A stretch of 40,897 nucleotides of DNA from an uncultured Microcaldota archaeon. Lineage in GTDB: Archaea; Micrarchaeota; Micrarchaeia; Anstonellales; Bilamarchaeaceae. Position 1 is the first letter of the stretch. Each line of letters starts with the position of its first letter. Where the stretch lies: positions 1 through 40,897 of the forward strand of contig CAILMQ010000054.1 in NCBI GenBank assembly GCA_903835385.1, written 5' to 3'. The position numbers were made by a program, and so were the translations under genes. This document shows positions 30,334 through 37,885 of the stretch, piece after piece. Below the pieces are notes generated by a model, which saw only the letters and a list, made by a program, of their open reading frames with translations, had not been told where the DNA came from and searched no databases.

Positions 30334-31308
30334 ATGAGGCATAAAAACAAGAAGCTAAACACAGGGGACTGCCTGATATTTCCGAGGTTCATCCCCAGGA
30401 CCGGCCCTGACAAGGACCTGCGGGGGCTTGCCGAACTCCTGCTTTCGACACAAGCGCATGCGAAAGAGAGCGACGGCTCCGCGTTCTCCTTCGTACGGGG
30501 CTCCACTGTGAGTTCATGGGACGGGGCGCTCAACCAGGCGCACCGTTGCAGCGACATAGACCTCATAGTCGCGGATGGAGGAGGCAATTATGTCAGGAAA
30601 TTCGAGCAACTGATGCCCGGGCGCAGCGGGGAGATACGGATCGCCATGGATGTCAGGCATGTCAACCTGGGAATGCTTGAGCGCGAATACGCCGGCACGG
30701 GATTTAAGGGGGTCAAAAGGTGCATGGAGCTGACGCACGATTCCCATCCTCTGACAAATCCCGCGGCGTATGCTCATTATCGCCAGAACGCTCTGCTGAC
30801 TTTTTTGAGGATAGGCCTCGGTGATTTCGGCTCGCCTTCCACCATGACGCCGAGCGGGGCAATGGCTGCGATCAACCAGGGGAAGCTCCGGATAAACCCG
30901 CTCAGGTGGTGGAGCATACAATACGCCTTCATGGACTCTACGACTGCGCGACAGAACGTAGCCCGCTACTACGAGGACGTCGAGCGGATGATGTATGACA
31001 CTTTCAACCGCTCGGGAAGTGCCGGCGCGGAAGATTTATACCGCGTTCCAAATGGCTTGGCACTCGGCAACCTGGATGTGTTGGGTGCGAGCGCCGGCTT
31101 TTTCATGGGGAGGATATTGGAGAAATTGCACAGCAAGCCCATGATTTCCTCAAACGACTGGGGAAAGATAGGGAATAAGTTGAGGAGCCTCGTTTCCGGC
31201 GTCTTCAATGGAAAGCACGACATTTATTCCATATTCCGGGATTCGGAAAACGACATCGAACACGCCCGGGACCGCCTTCGCACGAGAGCCGGGGGTGGCT
31301 CCGTGTGA
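30334..31308 (+). CDS. Nucleotidyltransferase-like protein
   Basis: This 324-aa protein contains a Pol-beta-type motif (FVRGSTVSSWDGALNQAHRC-SDIDLIV, about residues 50-82), with the GS and DxD elements in the right order. The rest is helical and not recognised. It could add nucleotides to RNA or protein. ATG 30334 fits the predicted TATA and drops 29 residues of an open upstream frame. It is alone in its operon and differs from the nucleotidyltransferase at 1-356. Confidence 0.7.
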   Translation: MRHKNKKLNTGDCLIFPRFIPRTGPDKDLRGLAELLLSTQAHAKESDGSAFSFVRGSTVSSWDGALNQAHRCSDIDLIVADGGGNYVRKFEQLMPGRSGEIRIAMDVRHVNLGMLEREYAGTGFKGVKRCMELTHDSHPLTNPAAYAHYRQNALLTFLRIGLGDFGSPSTMTPSGAMAAINQGKLRINPLRWWSIQYAFMDSTTARQNVARYYEDVERMMYDTFNRSGSAGAEDLYRVPNGLALGNLDVLGASAGFFMGRILEKLHSKPMISSNDWGKIGNKLRSLVSGVFNGKHDIYSIFRDSENDIEHARDRLRTRAGGGSV

Positions 31309-31349
31309 CTGCGCTTTCATTTTCCGTAGCCGCATCTTTTTGAAAATAA

Positions 31350-31516
31350 AGGGCCATCGCGCGCCCTAAAAAATCAGGGCCATTGAGCGGCCTGCGGGCC
31401 GCTGCTGGCCCTAAGTCCTGAGGCAAAACCCAGGACACGGGACTCAAAACTTATGACTTAGGGCCACCCTGGAAACCGAAGGTTTCTGGGGTGCCTTTAA
31501 CGAAGTTAAAGGGCCA
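31350..31516. repeat. Hairpin array downstream of tRNA-His with four AGGGCCA copies
   Basis: AGGGCCA is repeated at 31350, 31376, 31460 and 31510 (the last overlaps the tRNA-His 3' end), with one inverted TGGCCCT at 31406. Between them lie AGCGGCC-TGCG-GGCCGCT (31386-31403), a GAA-loop stem with two G-U pairs (about 31467-31493), and TTTAAC-GAA-GTTAAA (31495-31509). TGGCCCTAAGTC (31406-31417) can instead pair perfectly over 12 bp with GACTTAGGGCCA (31455-31466), so two folds compete. Confidence 0.6.
31449..31482. repeat. Dispersed 34-36 bp repeat, copy 2
   Basis: Partner of 30205-30240. It begins with the same ACTTATGA and ends in AAACCGAAGG. It is embedded in the hairpin array. Confidence 0.6.
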
Positions 31517-31667
31517 CGGCCGAGACTCGAACTCGGTTCAAGAGCTTGCTGCGGCGTATTGGTTCCTGCAAACCTCAGGGCTTTTTTCCTGGGTTTTTTG
31601 CCCGTATGAGGGCAGGAGTCAAAAAAGCCACCACAGGCTCCTATGCTACCGTTACACTACCGTGGCC
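31512..31667 (-). tRNA. tRNA-His(GTG) with 84-nt intron
   Basis: The acceptor GCCACGG pairs with CCGTGGC, and G-1 (31667) faces C73 (31512), the histidine identity feature. The anticodon stem GGAGC/GCTCT encloses CTGTGG, giving anticodon GTG. The T arm is CCGAG-TTCGAGT-CTCGG. The exons are 31667-31631 and 31546-31512. The intron (31630-31547) follows position 37, and TGGC at its 5' end pairs with GCCG near its 3' end, consistent with a bulge-helix-bulge. The intron also holds GCCCTCATACGGGC and CCTGAGGTTTGCAGG-type stems. CCA is not encoded. Confidence 0.88.
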
Positions 31668-31761
31668 AACAAATATTATGCATTAAGTGCGGATTAACTT
31701 TTTTCTTTCTTCATTTTTTAAACGTATCAGTTAGGCATGATGTAACTTGAACAGTCCGGAG

Positions 31762-31956
31762 CTATGGCCCGCTGAGCCTGGAGGGCAGTTTCATGCCGAA
31801 TTTTTCCCTGGCGCCGTTGAGGATGCCCAATGCCGCGGCGCCGATGCAGGTCGGGCAGGGGCACTGGACGCTGGATATGGAAAATATCAATCCTATGAAA
31901 AGGCTTCCATTGCCCTTTTTCAGGATGTTGTCCGTTGAAAGGTTCATAGGAATCAT
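31762..31956 (-). CDS. Small membrane protein with CPCPTC motif, zinc-importer operon
   Basis: This 64-aa protein has a hydrophobic stretch (GSLFIGLIFSISSVQCPCPTCIGAAALGIL) containing the cysteine cluster CPCPTC, then a basic tail. Its ATG overlaps the permease stop (ATGA), so it is the last gene of the importer operon. The cysteines suggest metal handling or a redox relay at the membrane (inference). No family recognised. Confidence 0.65.
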   Translation of the reverse strand: MIPMNLSTDNILKKGNGSLFIGLIFSISSVQCPCPTCIGAAALGILNGAREKFGMKLPSRLSGP

Positions 31957-32756
31957 TTTGGGCGGAATTGCTTATAAACGAGCACGGCAAAGAAAACGGC
32001 TATCAGCACCATGACAACCGCACCACCTGCGGCCAAGTCCAGGTAGTAGGCAAGGACCAGGCCAGCTACGACCGATGCGACGCCGATGGCCGCCGCGAAC
32101 GCGATTGCCTGCCGGAATCCCCTGCAAAAAAGCAGGGCGGTGGATGCGGGTATGACTATGAAGGATGAGACGAGCAGGATTCCTACGATGCGCATGGAGA
32201 GCACGACCGCGACTGCGGTGAGCACCACGAGCAGGTTGTTGAGGTTCTCCACCGGCAGGCCCGCGGCGCGGGCGGATTCCTCGTCAAAGGTTATGTAGAA
32301 CAGCTCCTTGTAGAAGAGCAGCAGCACTACGATGGTCGCGATGCCCACTCCGGCGATGACGAGTATGTCTGCCTGGCTCACCGCAAGGATGCTTCCGAAC
32401 AAATAGGAGAAAAGGTCCGCATTGAACCCGTGCGCCACGCTTACGATGACAACGCCGATGGCAAGGCCGAAGGAAAAGAACATGGCGATTGCCGCGTCGC
32501 CATAGACTTTCATCTGCTTGAGCTTCTGGATGCCGAGCGCAGCCAGCACCGAAAATACAAGCGCCGAAAACAGGGGATACACCCCGAAAAGCAGCCCAGC
32601 GGCGATTCCTCCGAACGAAATGTGCGCCAGGCCGTCCCCCACCAGGGACATCCTGCGCAGGACGAGGAACACCCCGATGACCCCGCAGAGCAGGGCGACA
32701 AGCATGCCGGCGATGAAGGCGCGCTGCATGAACCCATATTGGAGGAACTCGAGCAT
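31953..32756 (-). CDS. znuB: Zinc/manganese ABC transporter permease (ABC-3 family)
   Basis: The 267-aa polytopic protein (about 7-8 TM helices) has the family order. AGMLVALLCGVIGVFLVLRR opens it, then MSLVGDGLAHISFGGIAAG with the conserved GDxLAHxxxxG, a DEESARAAGLPV loop, and VVLSMRIVGILLVSSFIVIP. It forms the membrane channel of a Zn/Mn importer. It follows the ATPase after an 8-nt gap. Confidence 0.92.
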   Translation of the reverse strand: MLEFLQYGFMQRAFIAGMLVALLCGVIGVFLVLRRMSLVGDGLAHISFGGIAAGLLFGVYPLFSALVFSVLAALGIQKLKQMKVYGDAAIAMFFSFGLAIGVVIVSVAHGFNADLFSYLFGSILAVSQADILVIAGVGIATIVVLLLFYKELFYITFDEESARAAGLPVENLNNLLVVLTAVAVVLSMRIVGILLVSSFIVIPASTALLFCRGFRQAIAFAAAIGVASVVAGLVLAYYLDLAAGGAVVMVLIAVFFAVLVYKQFRPK

Positions 32757-32764
32757 GATGACAC

Positions 32765-33511
32765 CTAGTGATGATGCGGAACGGCCGCCATAGCTTCAGG
32801 ATAGGCGCAGACAAGGTCCGAATCCTTGACGCCTTTTGAAACGTCATGGAATTCGACATTGATATTGACGCAGGCGAGCTTGTTCACGTACTTGCTCACC
32901 ATGCCGACATCATGCGAAATCAGCACCAGGGACATGCCGAATTCCTTGTTGAGCTTCTTAAGGAGCGCATAGAAGTTATGCTGCGCCTCGGCGTCGACGC
33001 CGACCGTCGGCTCATCCAATAGGAGCAGCTCCGGCTCCCCGGCAAGGGCCCGTGCGATGAACACCCGCTGCTGCTGCCCGCCGGACAGGTCCCCGACCCG
33101 CTTGTCACGCATGCCCAGCATGCCAACCACCTTGAGGGCATTCTCAACCGCATTGTAATCCTCTTTGGATAGCTGGTGCATGAGCCCGGCCCTCTCGAAC
33201 CGCCCCATGCTAGCCACTTCGAACACTGTCGCGGGGAAGTTCTGGTCGAAATTCGTCGCCTTCTGCGGAACGTAGCCGAGCCTGGGCCAGCCACGGAACT
33301 TCGGGATCTCCTCGCCAAAGACCCTGATGGAACCCGAATCCGGCTTCAGGAGCCCCAAAATCAGCTTGACCAGGGTCGTCTTGCCGCCGCCATTGGGCCC
33401 GATGACGCCAAGGAAATCGCCCTTTTCCATGGAAAACGTCGCACTTTTCACCGCTGGCTGGCTGCTATAGCTGAACGAAACATCCTTGAGTTCAAGTACT
33501 TTTTCAGCCAA
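32765..33511 (-). CDS. znuC: Zinc/manganese ABC transporter ATP-binding protein
   Basis: The 248-aa ATPase has Walker A (GVIGPNGGGKTTLVKLILGL), Q-loop (YVPQKATNFD), signature LSGGQQQRVFIARALAG, Walker B (LLLLDEPTVGVD) and H-loop (LVLISHD). The C-terminus ends in AVPHHH, a possible metal-sensing tail. It lies between the binding protein and the permease. Confidence 0.93.
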   Translation of the reverse strand: MAEKVLELKDVSFSYSSQPAVKSATFSMEKGDFLGVIGPNGGGKTTLVKLILGLLKPDSGSIRVFGEEIPKFRGWPRLGYVPQKATNFDQNFPATVFEVASMGRFERAGLMHQLSKEDYNAVENALKVVGMLGMRDKRVGDLSGGQQQRVFIARALAGEPELLLLDEPTVGVDAEAQHNFYALLKKLNKEFGMSLVLISHDVGMVSKYVNKLACVNINVEFHDVSKGVKDSDLVCAYPEAMAAVPHHH

Positions 33512-33523
33512 GTTTCCACCAGA

Positions 33524-34432
33524 CTAACTGCACTCCAAGGCAGTCTTTATTATTGGCACGTTTTCCTGCATGAGCGACAGGTAGGTCTCGTTGCGGCTCA
33601 TTTCGTCCAAGGTGATGCCATGCACGGAATTGAATGTTACCGTTGTCCCGTTTATCTCATCCGCGATGGTTTGCGCGGCCTTCGGGCTGACGAGCTTCTC
33701 CACGAACACCGTGGTGACGTTGTGCTCTTTTGCCTGAGTCACAATGGAGGCGATGTCACGGGGCAGCGGCTCGGCCTCCGGGTTTATCCCTTCAATCGGA
33801 ATCTGGTTGCAGCCGTACTCCTTGCAGAAGTAGCCGACCGTGGCATGCGCGATAAGGACGTCCCTCTTCCTGCATGATGCCATGGCGGTGCGGAACTCTG
33901 AGTCAAGCCCATCCAGCTTCGCCATGTAATCCGCAGCGTTCTTCTCGTAGTAATCCTTGCCTGCCGGGTCGGCATCTATGAAAGCGTCCCGTATCGCAGC
34001 GACTTGTTTTTTCGCGAGCAGCGGATCAAGCCAGACGTGCGGGTCATTGCCCGGCTCGTCGGCGTCCTTTGATACGATGAAATCAATCCCTTTGCTCGTA
34101 TCCACCGCTGTCAGGTTGCTGTTATCCACCCCCTGAAGGAGCTGGGGCACCCACGGCTCCATCCCGGCACCGTTGTATAGGAAAACTCTCGCATTGCCCA
34201 GTTTCATAGCATCGGAAGGCGAAAGCTCGAACTCGTGAGGGTCGACCCCGGGCGGGATGAGCATCGTTACCTCAACGCGGTCGCCGCCGATGTTTTTCGC
34301 GAAATCATAAAGCGGGAAAAAGCTGGCTACGACCTCCAGCTTACCGCTCGAAGGCTGCGCAGGGCTGCTCGTGCAGCCAGCTAATAGAAGTGAAAGCATC
34401 AGGAAAGCCGCCAAAAACCAACCCTGTTTCAT
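33524..34432 (-). CDS. znuA: Zinc/manganese ABC transporter substrate-binding lipoprotein
   Basis: The 302-aa protein has a lipobox signal (MKQGWFLAAFLMLSLLLAGC). The cluster A-I fold follows: VVASFFPLYDFAKNIGGDRVEV, ligand segments DPHEFELSPSD, NDPHVWLDP and IAHATVGYFCKEYG, and NPEAEPLP. Three His and an acidic residue are the usual Zn/Mn ligands. Between the first two ligands is a short acidic run (SKDADEPGNDPH) rather than a His-rich loop. It is the first gene of its operon and divergent from the NikR-like regulator. Confidence 0.93.
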   Translation of the reverse strand: MKQGWFLAAFLMLSLLLAGCTSSPAQPSSGKLEVVASFFPLYDFAKNIGGDRVEVTMLIPPGVDPHEFELSPSDAMKLGNARVFLYNGAGMEPWVPQLLQGVDNSNLTAVDTSKGIDFIVSKDADEPGNDPHVWLDPLLAKKQVAAIRDAFIDADPAGKDYYEKNAADYMAKLDGLDSEFRTAMASCRKRDVLIAHATVGYFCKEYGCNQIPIEGINPEAEPLPRDIASIVTQAKEHNVTTVFVEKLVSPKAAQTIADEINGTTVTFNSVHGITLDEMSRNETYLSLMQENVPIIKTALECS

Positions 34433-34461
34433 CGCACCACAAGGTAACCGCGCAACAGGTA

Positions 34462-34490
34462 TTAATAAACTTTTGTATAAAAGTTATTAA
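34462..34490. promoter_or_regulatory. Palindromic operator over divergent importer/regulator promoters
   Basis: TTAATAA-ACTTTT and AAAAGT-TATTAA form arms around GTAT, with one extra A on the left. It overlaps the TATA boxes of both the importer operon (minus) and the regulator (plus). The spacing suits a dimeric ribbon-helix-helix repressor. Confidence 0.65.
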
Positions 34491-34536
34491 CAAATGGGGC
34501 AGCAAGCAGGCAGTCTTAATAACGAAAGGTGGATTC

Positions 34537-34917
34537 ATGGAAATAATCAGCATGTCGCTTGACAAGGAGACTGTGACAAAACTCGACGCGATGCAGAAGA
34601 AGCTGGGCTTCAGGAGCCGCTCCAAGCTCATGCGCGCGACCATAGATTCGCTCCTCAACGAGTACAAGGTTTTGGAGGAGCTGAAAGGGCATTGCGACGC
34701 GGTATTCAATGTGACGTACAACTACAAAAAGAAAGACGAGCTTAGCCACCTGCTGAAGGAGTTCGAAGACATCATCAGGACTGAAATCCATCAGAGCCAT
34801 GCGGGGATGCACCTCCGCGTGCTGATAATATGCGGCAATGCGGAACGTATCAGGGAATTGTTCTCCAAGCTGAAGGCTGGAAAGATGGTACGCTCATTGA
34901 ACGTCAATCCGCTATGA
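34537..34917 (+). CDS. NikR-like ribbon-helix-helix metalloregulator
   Basis: The 126-aa protein has an N-terminal RHH (MEIISMSLDKETVTKLDAMQ, then FRSRSKLMRATIDSLL) and an ACT-like C-terminal domain. This contains HQSHAGMHLRVLIICG, with His/Cys positioned like the NikR metal site. NikR-type proteins repress transport genes when metal-bound. The divergent Zn/Mn importer and the operator between them suggest zinc or manganese here rather than nickel. AGGTGG lies before ATG 34537. Confidence 0.85.
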   Translation: MEIISMSLDKETVTKLDAMQKKLGFRSRSKLMRATIDSLLNEYKVLEELKGHCDAVFNVTYNYKKKDELSHLLKEFEDIIRTEIHQSHAGMHLRVLIICGNAERIRELFSKLKAGKMVRSLNVNPL

Positions 34918-34919
34918 AT

Positions 34920-35807
34920 TTATGGGCGCAGCGACTCCAGCAGCCTTCTCCCGTCCCCGCAGAAGAATTCCACTTCCTTTGCCCCGGATTGGATTATGTA
35001 TTCGCGCAGCTCGTGGAAATCAGCGTGGTCGCTGAGCGGGAACGCGGCGTCGGCGTCGAACCGCATGGTGAGCGCCCATCCCGTTATGGCGGCGCACAGC
35101 GTTTTCTTCCCGAAGGCGTCGGCCAGCCTTCTTGCGAAGTATCTCTTCGCGTGGCGCATGGGGACCACGGCCACGAACCTGCGGTTCATGACTTCTTCCG
35201 CCTCCTCGCTGCCGATGACAAGCCTGTCCAGCTTAACGCCGAAGCGCCCATAGACGCGGCATATCTCCTCCGTGCTTTCGTTCACGACCGGCGCGATGCC
35301 GCAGCGCTCGTTCAGTATCCTCACCATCTCCTGCGCCTTTCCTAGTTCATAGCAGCCCAGCAGGATGTTGCTGGAATCATTGGAGCGGATGAAAGACGAT
35401 ATCTGTTCGTATGTCTGCTCGTATCCAGGAAACTTGTACACCGGGTCGCTTCCGTATGTGGCCTCCATGATGAGCCGGTCGCATTGGGGAATTTCGGCCT
35501 TATGGCCGAACACGTTCTCCTTCAGCGAGATGTCGCCGCTATAAGCGGTCTTTCTCCCGTCCTCTTCCAGGACGAGCTGCCGCGAGCCGAGCATGTGCCC
35601 TGCATCCAGCATCTTAAGATTAACGCCGTCAGGAATCGCGCAGGCGGATTTCTCCAAACCTACGATCGCGAGCGTCTCCTCGCTGGCGATGATTTTTTTC
35701 TGCCGCCCCATGCCCGCCGAGTGGTCCTTGTGCGCATGGGAAAGGAAAGAGAAGTCGCCCTCCGGGCTGTCTAAGCCGAGAGCGAAGCCGTTGCATTGGA
35801 GGCGCAT
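34920..35807 (-). CDS. Metallo-beta-lactamase-fold nuclease (beta-CASP-like exonuclease)
   Basis: The 295-aa protein has the HxHxDH motif (FLSHAHKDHSAGM), DAGHMLGSRQL, AYSGDISL and a late SDHADFHEL, the order found in beta-CASP-type RNA/DNA nucleases (SNM1/CPSF-like). Two metals would be bound. It is the last gene of a four-gene operon that also encodes an XPF nuclease and a PIN protein, which suggests DNA or RNA repair. Confidence 0.85.
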   Translation of the reverse strand: MRLQCNGFALGLDSPEGDFSFLSHAHKDHSAGMGRQKKIIASEETLAIVGLEKSACAIPDGVNLKMLDAGHMLGSRQLVLEEDGRKTAYSGDISLKENVFGHKAEIPQCDRLIMEATYGSDPVYKFPGYEQTYEQISSFIRSNDSSNILLGCYELGKAQEMVRILNERCGIAPVVNESTEEICRVYGRFGVKLDRLVIGSEEAEEVMNRRFVAVVPMRHAKRYFARRLADAFGKKTLCAAITGWALTMRFDADAAFPLSDHADFHELREYIIQSGAKEVEFFCGDGRRLLESLRP

Positions 35808-35829
35808 GATGCATTCTTGCGCTTAAAGG

Positions 35830-36504
35830 TTATATTAGTTGTGCCTTGTCCTCTTCCTGGTCGTACGAGTTCTCGATTATGCTCCGCATCGCCCTGGCGC
35901 GCTTCTCTCCCATGCCCTCCACCTTCCTGAGCTCGGCCTCGCTCGCGGTGAACAAAGTCTCCACGTTCTTGAAATGCTCCAGCAGCGCCTTTGCGAGCTT
36001 GGGGCCCACCATGGGCAGCATCTCCACGATGGCGCGCTGGTTCGCGGACGCGGTGAGCGTCTTCCTTTTCGCGAACACGCGCATCGGGGTTTTTTTGGCC
36101 AGCTGCTCGTGCTTCGCGAGGGCGTATACCAGCTCCGCGGTCTTTTCCATGCTTCTGGTGAAGAATATGCTGGCCCCGAAGTCCGAGACTATTGCCGCAT
36201 ATGCGCCGAGCAATGCCTCCTTGGAAATCCTTCCTTCCGCGCTCTCCCCCTCCACGACTATGGCGACGCGCGGGTAGCTGGAACTGAGATTGAAAAGCTG
36301 CGAGAAAAGCCGGCCGTCCACTATGGACTGCTCGAAATCCTGGCGCGTCTTCCTTTCCACGGCCAGGCGTCCGGAGCAGAGGAAATCGCCAACCTGGAGC
36401 TGCTTCCGCTCGACCGCGGCTCCGCTCGCAGAGAGCATCCTGTCGAATTCCGCACTCTCCCGCTGGTCTATCACGATTAGCGCGCGGGCGTCCCTGTCTT
36501 CCAT
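35830..36504 (-). CDS. XPF/ERCC4-type structure-specific endonuclease
   Basis: The protein has the ERCC4 catalytic core: VIDQRES at the start, QVGDFLCSGRLAVERKTRQDF (GD...ERK motif), then a C-terminal helix-hairpin-helix pair (LPMVGPKLAKALLEHFKN, EGMGEKRARAMRSI). No helicase is fused, so it is the short XPF form rather than a euryarchaeal Hef. It probably cuts branched DNA. ATG 36504 has GGTG upstream; GTG 36513 is an alternative. Confidence 0.92.
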   Translation of the reverse strand: MEDRDARALIVIDQRESAEFDRMLSASGAAVERKQLQVGDFLCSGRLAVERKTRQDFEQSIVDGRLFSQLFNLSSSYPRVAIVVEGESAEGRISKEALLGAYAAIVSDFGASIFFTRSMEKTAELVYALAKHEQLAKKTPMRVFAKRKTLTASANQRAIVEMLPMVGPKLAKALLEHFKNVETLFTASEAELRKVEGMGEKRARAMRSIIENSYDQEEDKAQLI

Positions 36505-36513
36505 CCCAGGCAC

Positions 36514-37197
36514 CTATTTGGCCATTTTCACGTATTCCTCTATCTCGTCGAACCTTATGGAGCAGCCGGAGAACCTGATTTTGTAGAGCGCTGCCTCCAG
36601 CGCCTCGTGCTTGAGCTCGTCGAAGTGGTCGAAGTAACCGTTCTCGTAGGCGACCATCACCAGCTCGCTGGAGCGCAGCGCGGTCATGCCCTTGGTCAAT
36701 GCTCCGAACTCCGTGAGCGCCTTCCGATCAAGCATGACGTTCACCTCGAACTCCTCGGCCAGGTGGTCCTTCATGCTGAAGGGCGCCTCTATGAGCATCC
36801 TTGTTGTGCGCTCGTCTATGAGTATGTGCTTTATGTCAAGGGCGCGGGCGAGGGCGAGCATCTCGGCCTCCCCGTGCTGTATAAGCTGGAGCGGCCTGCC
36901 CTGGACGTAGAATATGCCGTTCGCCATGCGCAGTATGCGCTGCGTCTGCGCCGTCACGTCCATGTCCACGGCGGTTATCACGCCGTCTTTCAGCGCCTCC
37001 TTTATCTTGATGGCCGAGAACGCGTACTGCTTGAGATCCTTTTCCAGCGGGTAGTCCACGGTCTCCTTACGGACCATTGACGGAACTACAAAACGCACCC
37101 TGAACTTCTCGGACAGGAAGTAGAGTATGGGGTCCAGGCACGCGGTGGTGAGGGATATGAACGAACCCGAGTCGCAGAGTATGTCTTTGGGTTCCAT
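36514..37197 (-). CDS. PIN-like domain protein
   Basis: The 227-aa protein has PIN-domain acidic residues in order: DSGSFISL near the N-terminus, HGEAEMLALARALDIKH and then ILIDERTTRML. PIN domains are Mg-dependent ribonucleases. It starts one base after the previous gene ends and is followed closely by the XPF gene, in a nuclease operon. Confidence 0.78.
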   Translation of the reverse strand: MEPKDILCDSGSFISLTTACLDPILYFLSEKFRVRFVVPSMVRKETVDYPLEKDLKQYAFSAIKIKEALKDGVITAVDMDVTAQTQRILRMANGIFYVQGRPLQLIQHGEAEMLALARALDIKHILIDERTTRMLIEAPFSMKDHLAEEFEVNVMLDRKALTEFGALTKGMTALRSSELVMVAYENGYFDHFDELKHEALEAALYKIRFSGCSIRFDEIEEYVKMAK

Positions 37198-37749
37198 TCA
37201 AGCACCGCCCAGCGCCCTGCGCGCGGCTTTTAATCGCTCCGCAACCGGCATTTCTTCCTTTATCCTGTCGAACATCATTGTCCTGCCTGCGTAGCTGAGT
37301 ATGTCCTGCTTGGATATTCCGGTCATTTCCGAAGCCAGGCCGAGCGAGATTCCCTGGGCGTACATGGTGGCTGCGGTTTTCAGCCTGCCCTTGGAAACCA
37401 AATCGCGGACAAATCTCGGGTCCAGTTTTTCAAGTTGCCCGATAGCCGTGACGATGCGCTTGAAGGAGGCGGACGCTGCGGCTTCCTGGCCCGTGCCGAG
37501 CACCTGCACCAGATCGCGCAGCTCGTCCTCTATTTTCCTGATGCGCGGGGCGGCGTCCGGGCCGAGGAACCGCGGCTTCGAGACTATCTTTGACAAGACG
37601 TAGGAAAGGACCGCAAGCTCGTAGGCCGTTGGAGTGAAATCCAGGCTCGCCTCTTTCAGCACGACGTCGTTTATTTTCCTCAGGCGCTTCTGGTTCCTGG
37701 CCCTGAATGCGTCGAGCACCTGGAAAGCCATGTCTTTCATTGATTTCAA
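37198..37749 (-). CDS. Unrecognised helical protein, first gene of the nuclease operon
   Basis: The 183-aa product is helical with a possible HTH near the C-terminus (EMTGISKQDILSYAGRTMM). GGTGG lies 4 nt before TTG 37749, which I prefer; ATG 37740 is also possible. The conserved place before PIN and XPF genes suggests a partner or regulator of these nucleases. Confidence 0.6.
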   Translation of the reverse strand: MKSMKDMAFQVLDAFRARNQKRLRKINDVVLKEASLDFTPTAYELAVLSYVLSKIVSKPRFLGPDAAPRIRKIEDELRDLVQVLGTGQEAAASASFKRIVTAIGQLEKLDPRFVRDLVSKGRLKTAATMYAQGISLGLASEMTGISKQDILSYAGRTMMFDRIKEEMPVAERLKAARRALGGA

Positions 37750-37789
37750 GTTGCCACCTATTTCCAAAATAGCCGGTCCATGGGAGAAA

Positions 37790-37849
37790 CGATAGGTTTT
37801 TAAACCCTATCATGATACTATCATGATAGTTGCGTGATCTTATCGCAAC
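37790..37849. promoter_or_regulatory. Promoter/operator with doubled palindrome
   Basis: GATAGG (37790-37795) and CCTATC (37806-37811) bracket the minus TATA (GTTTAAAAAC). Next come two identical self-complementary decamers TATCATGATA (37808-37817 and 37819-37828) separated by one base. Last are GTTGCG/CGCAAC arms (37829-37834, 37844-37849). This is a dense, cooperative-looking operator between the nuclease operon and the wHTH regulator. Confidence 0.65.
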
Positions 37850-37885
37850 GTTGTCAGGAAACCACTCAACAACGGGGTGACTTCG

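Noticed and set aside
31491-31697. 68-aa plus-strand ORF
   Set aside because: It lies antisense across tRNA-His and its intron.
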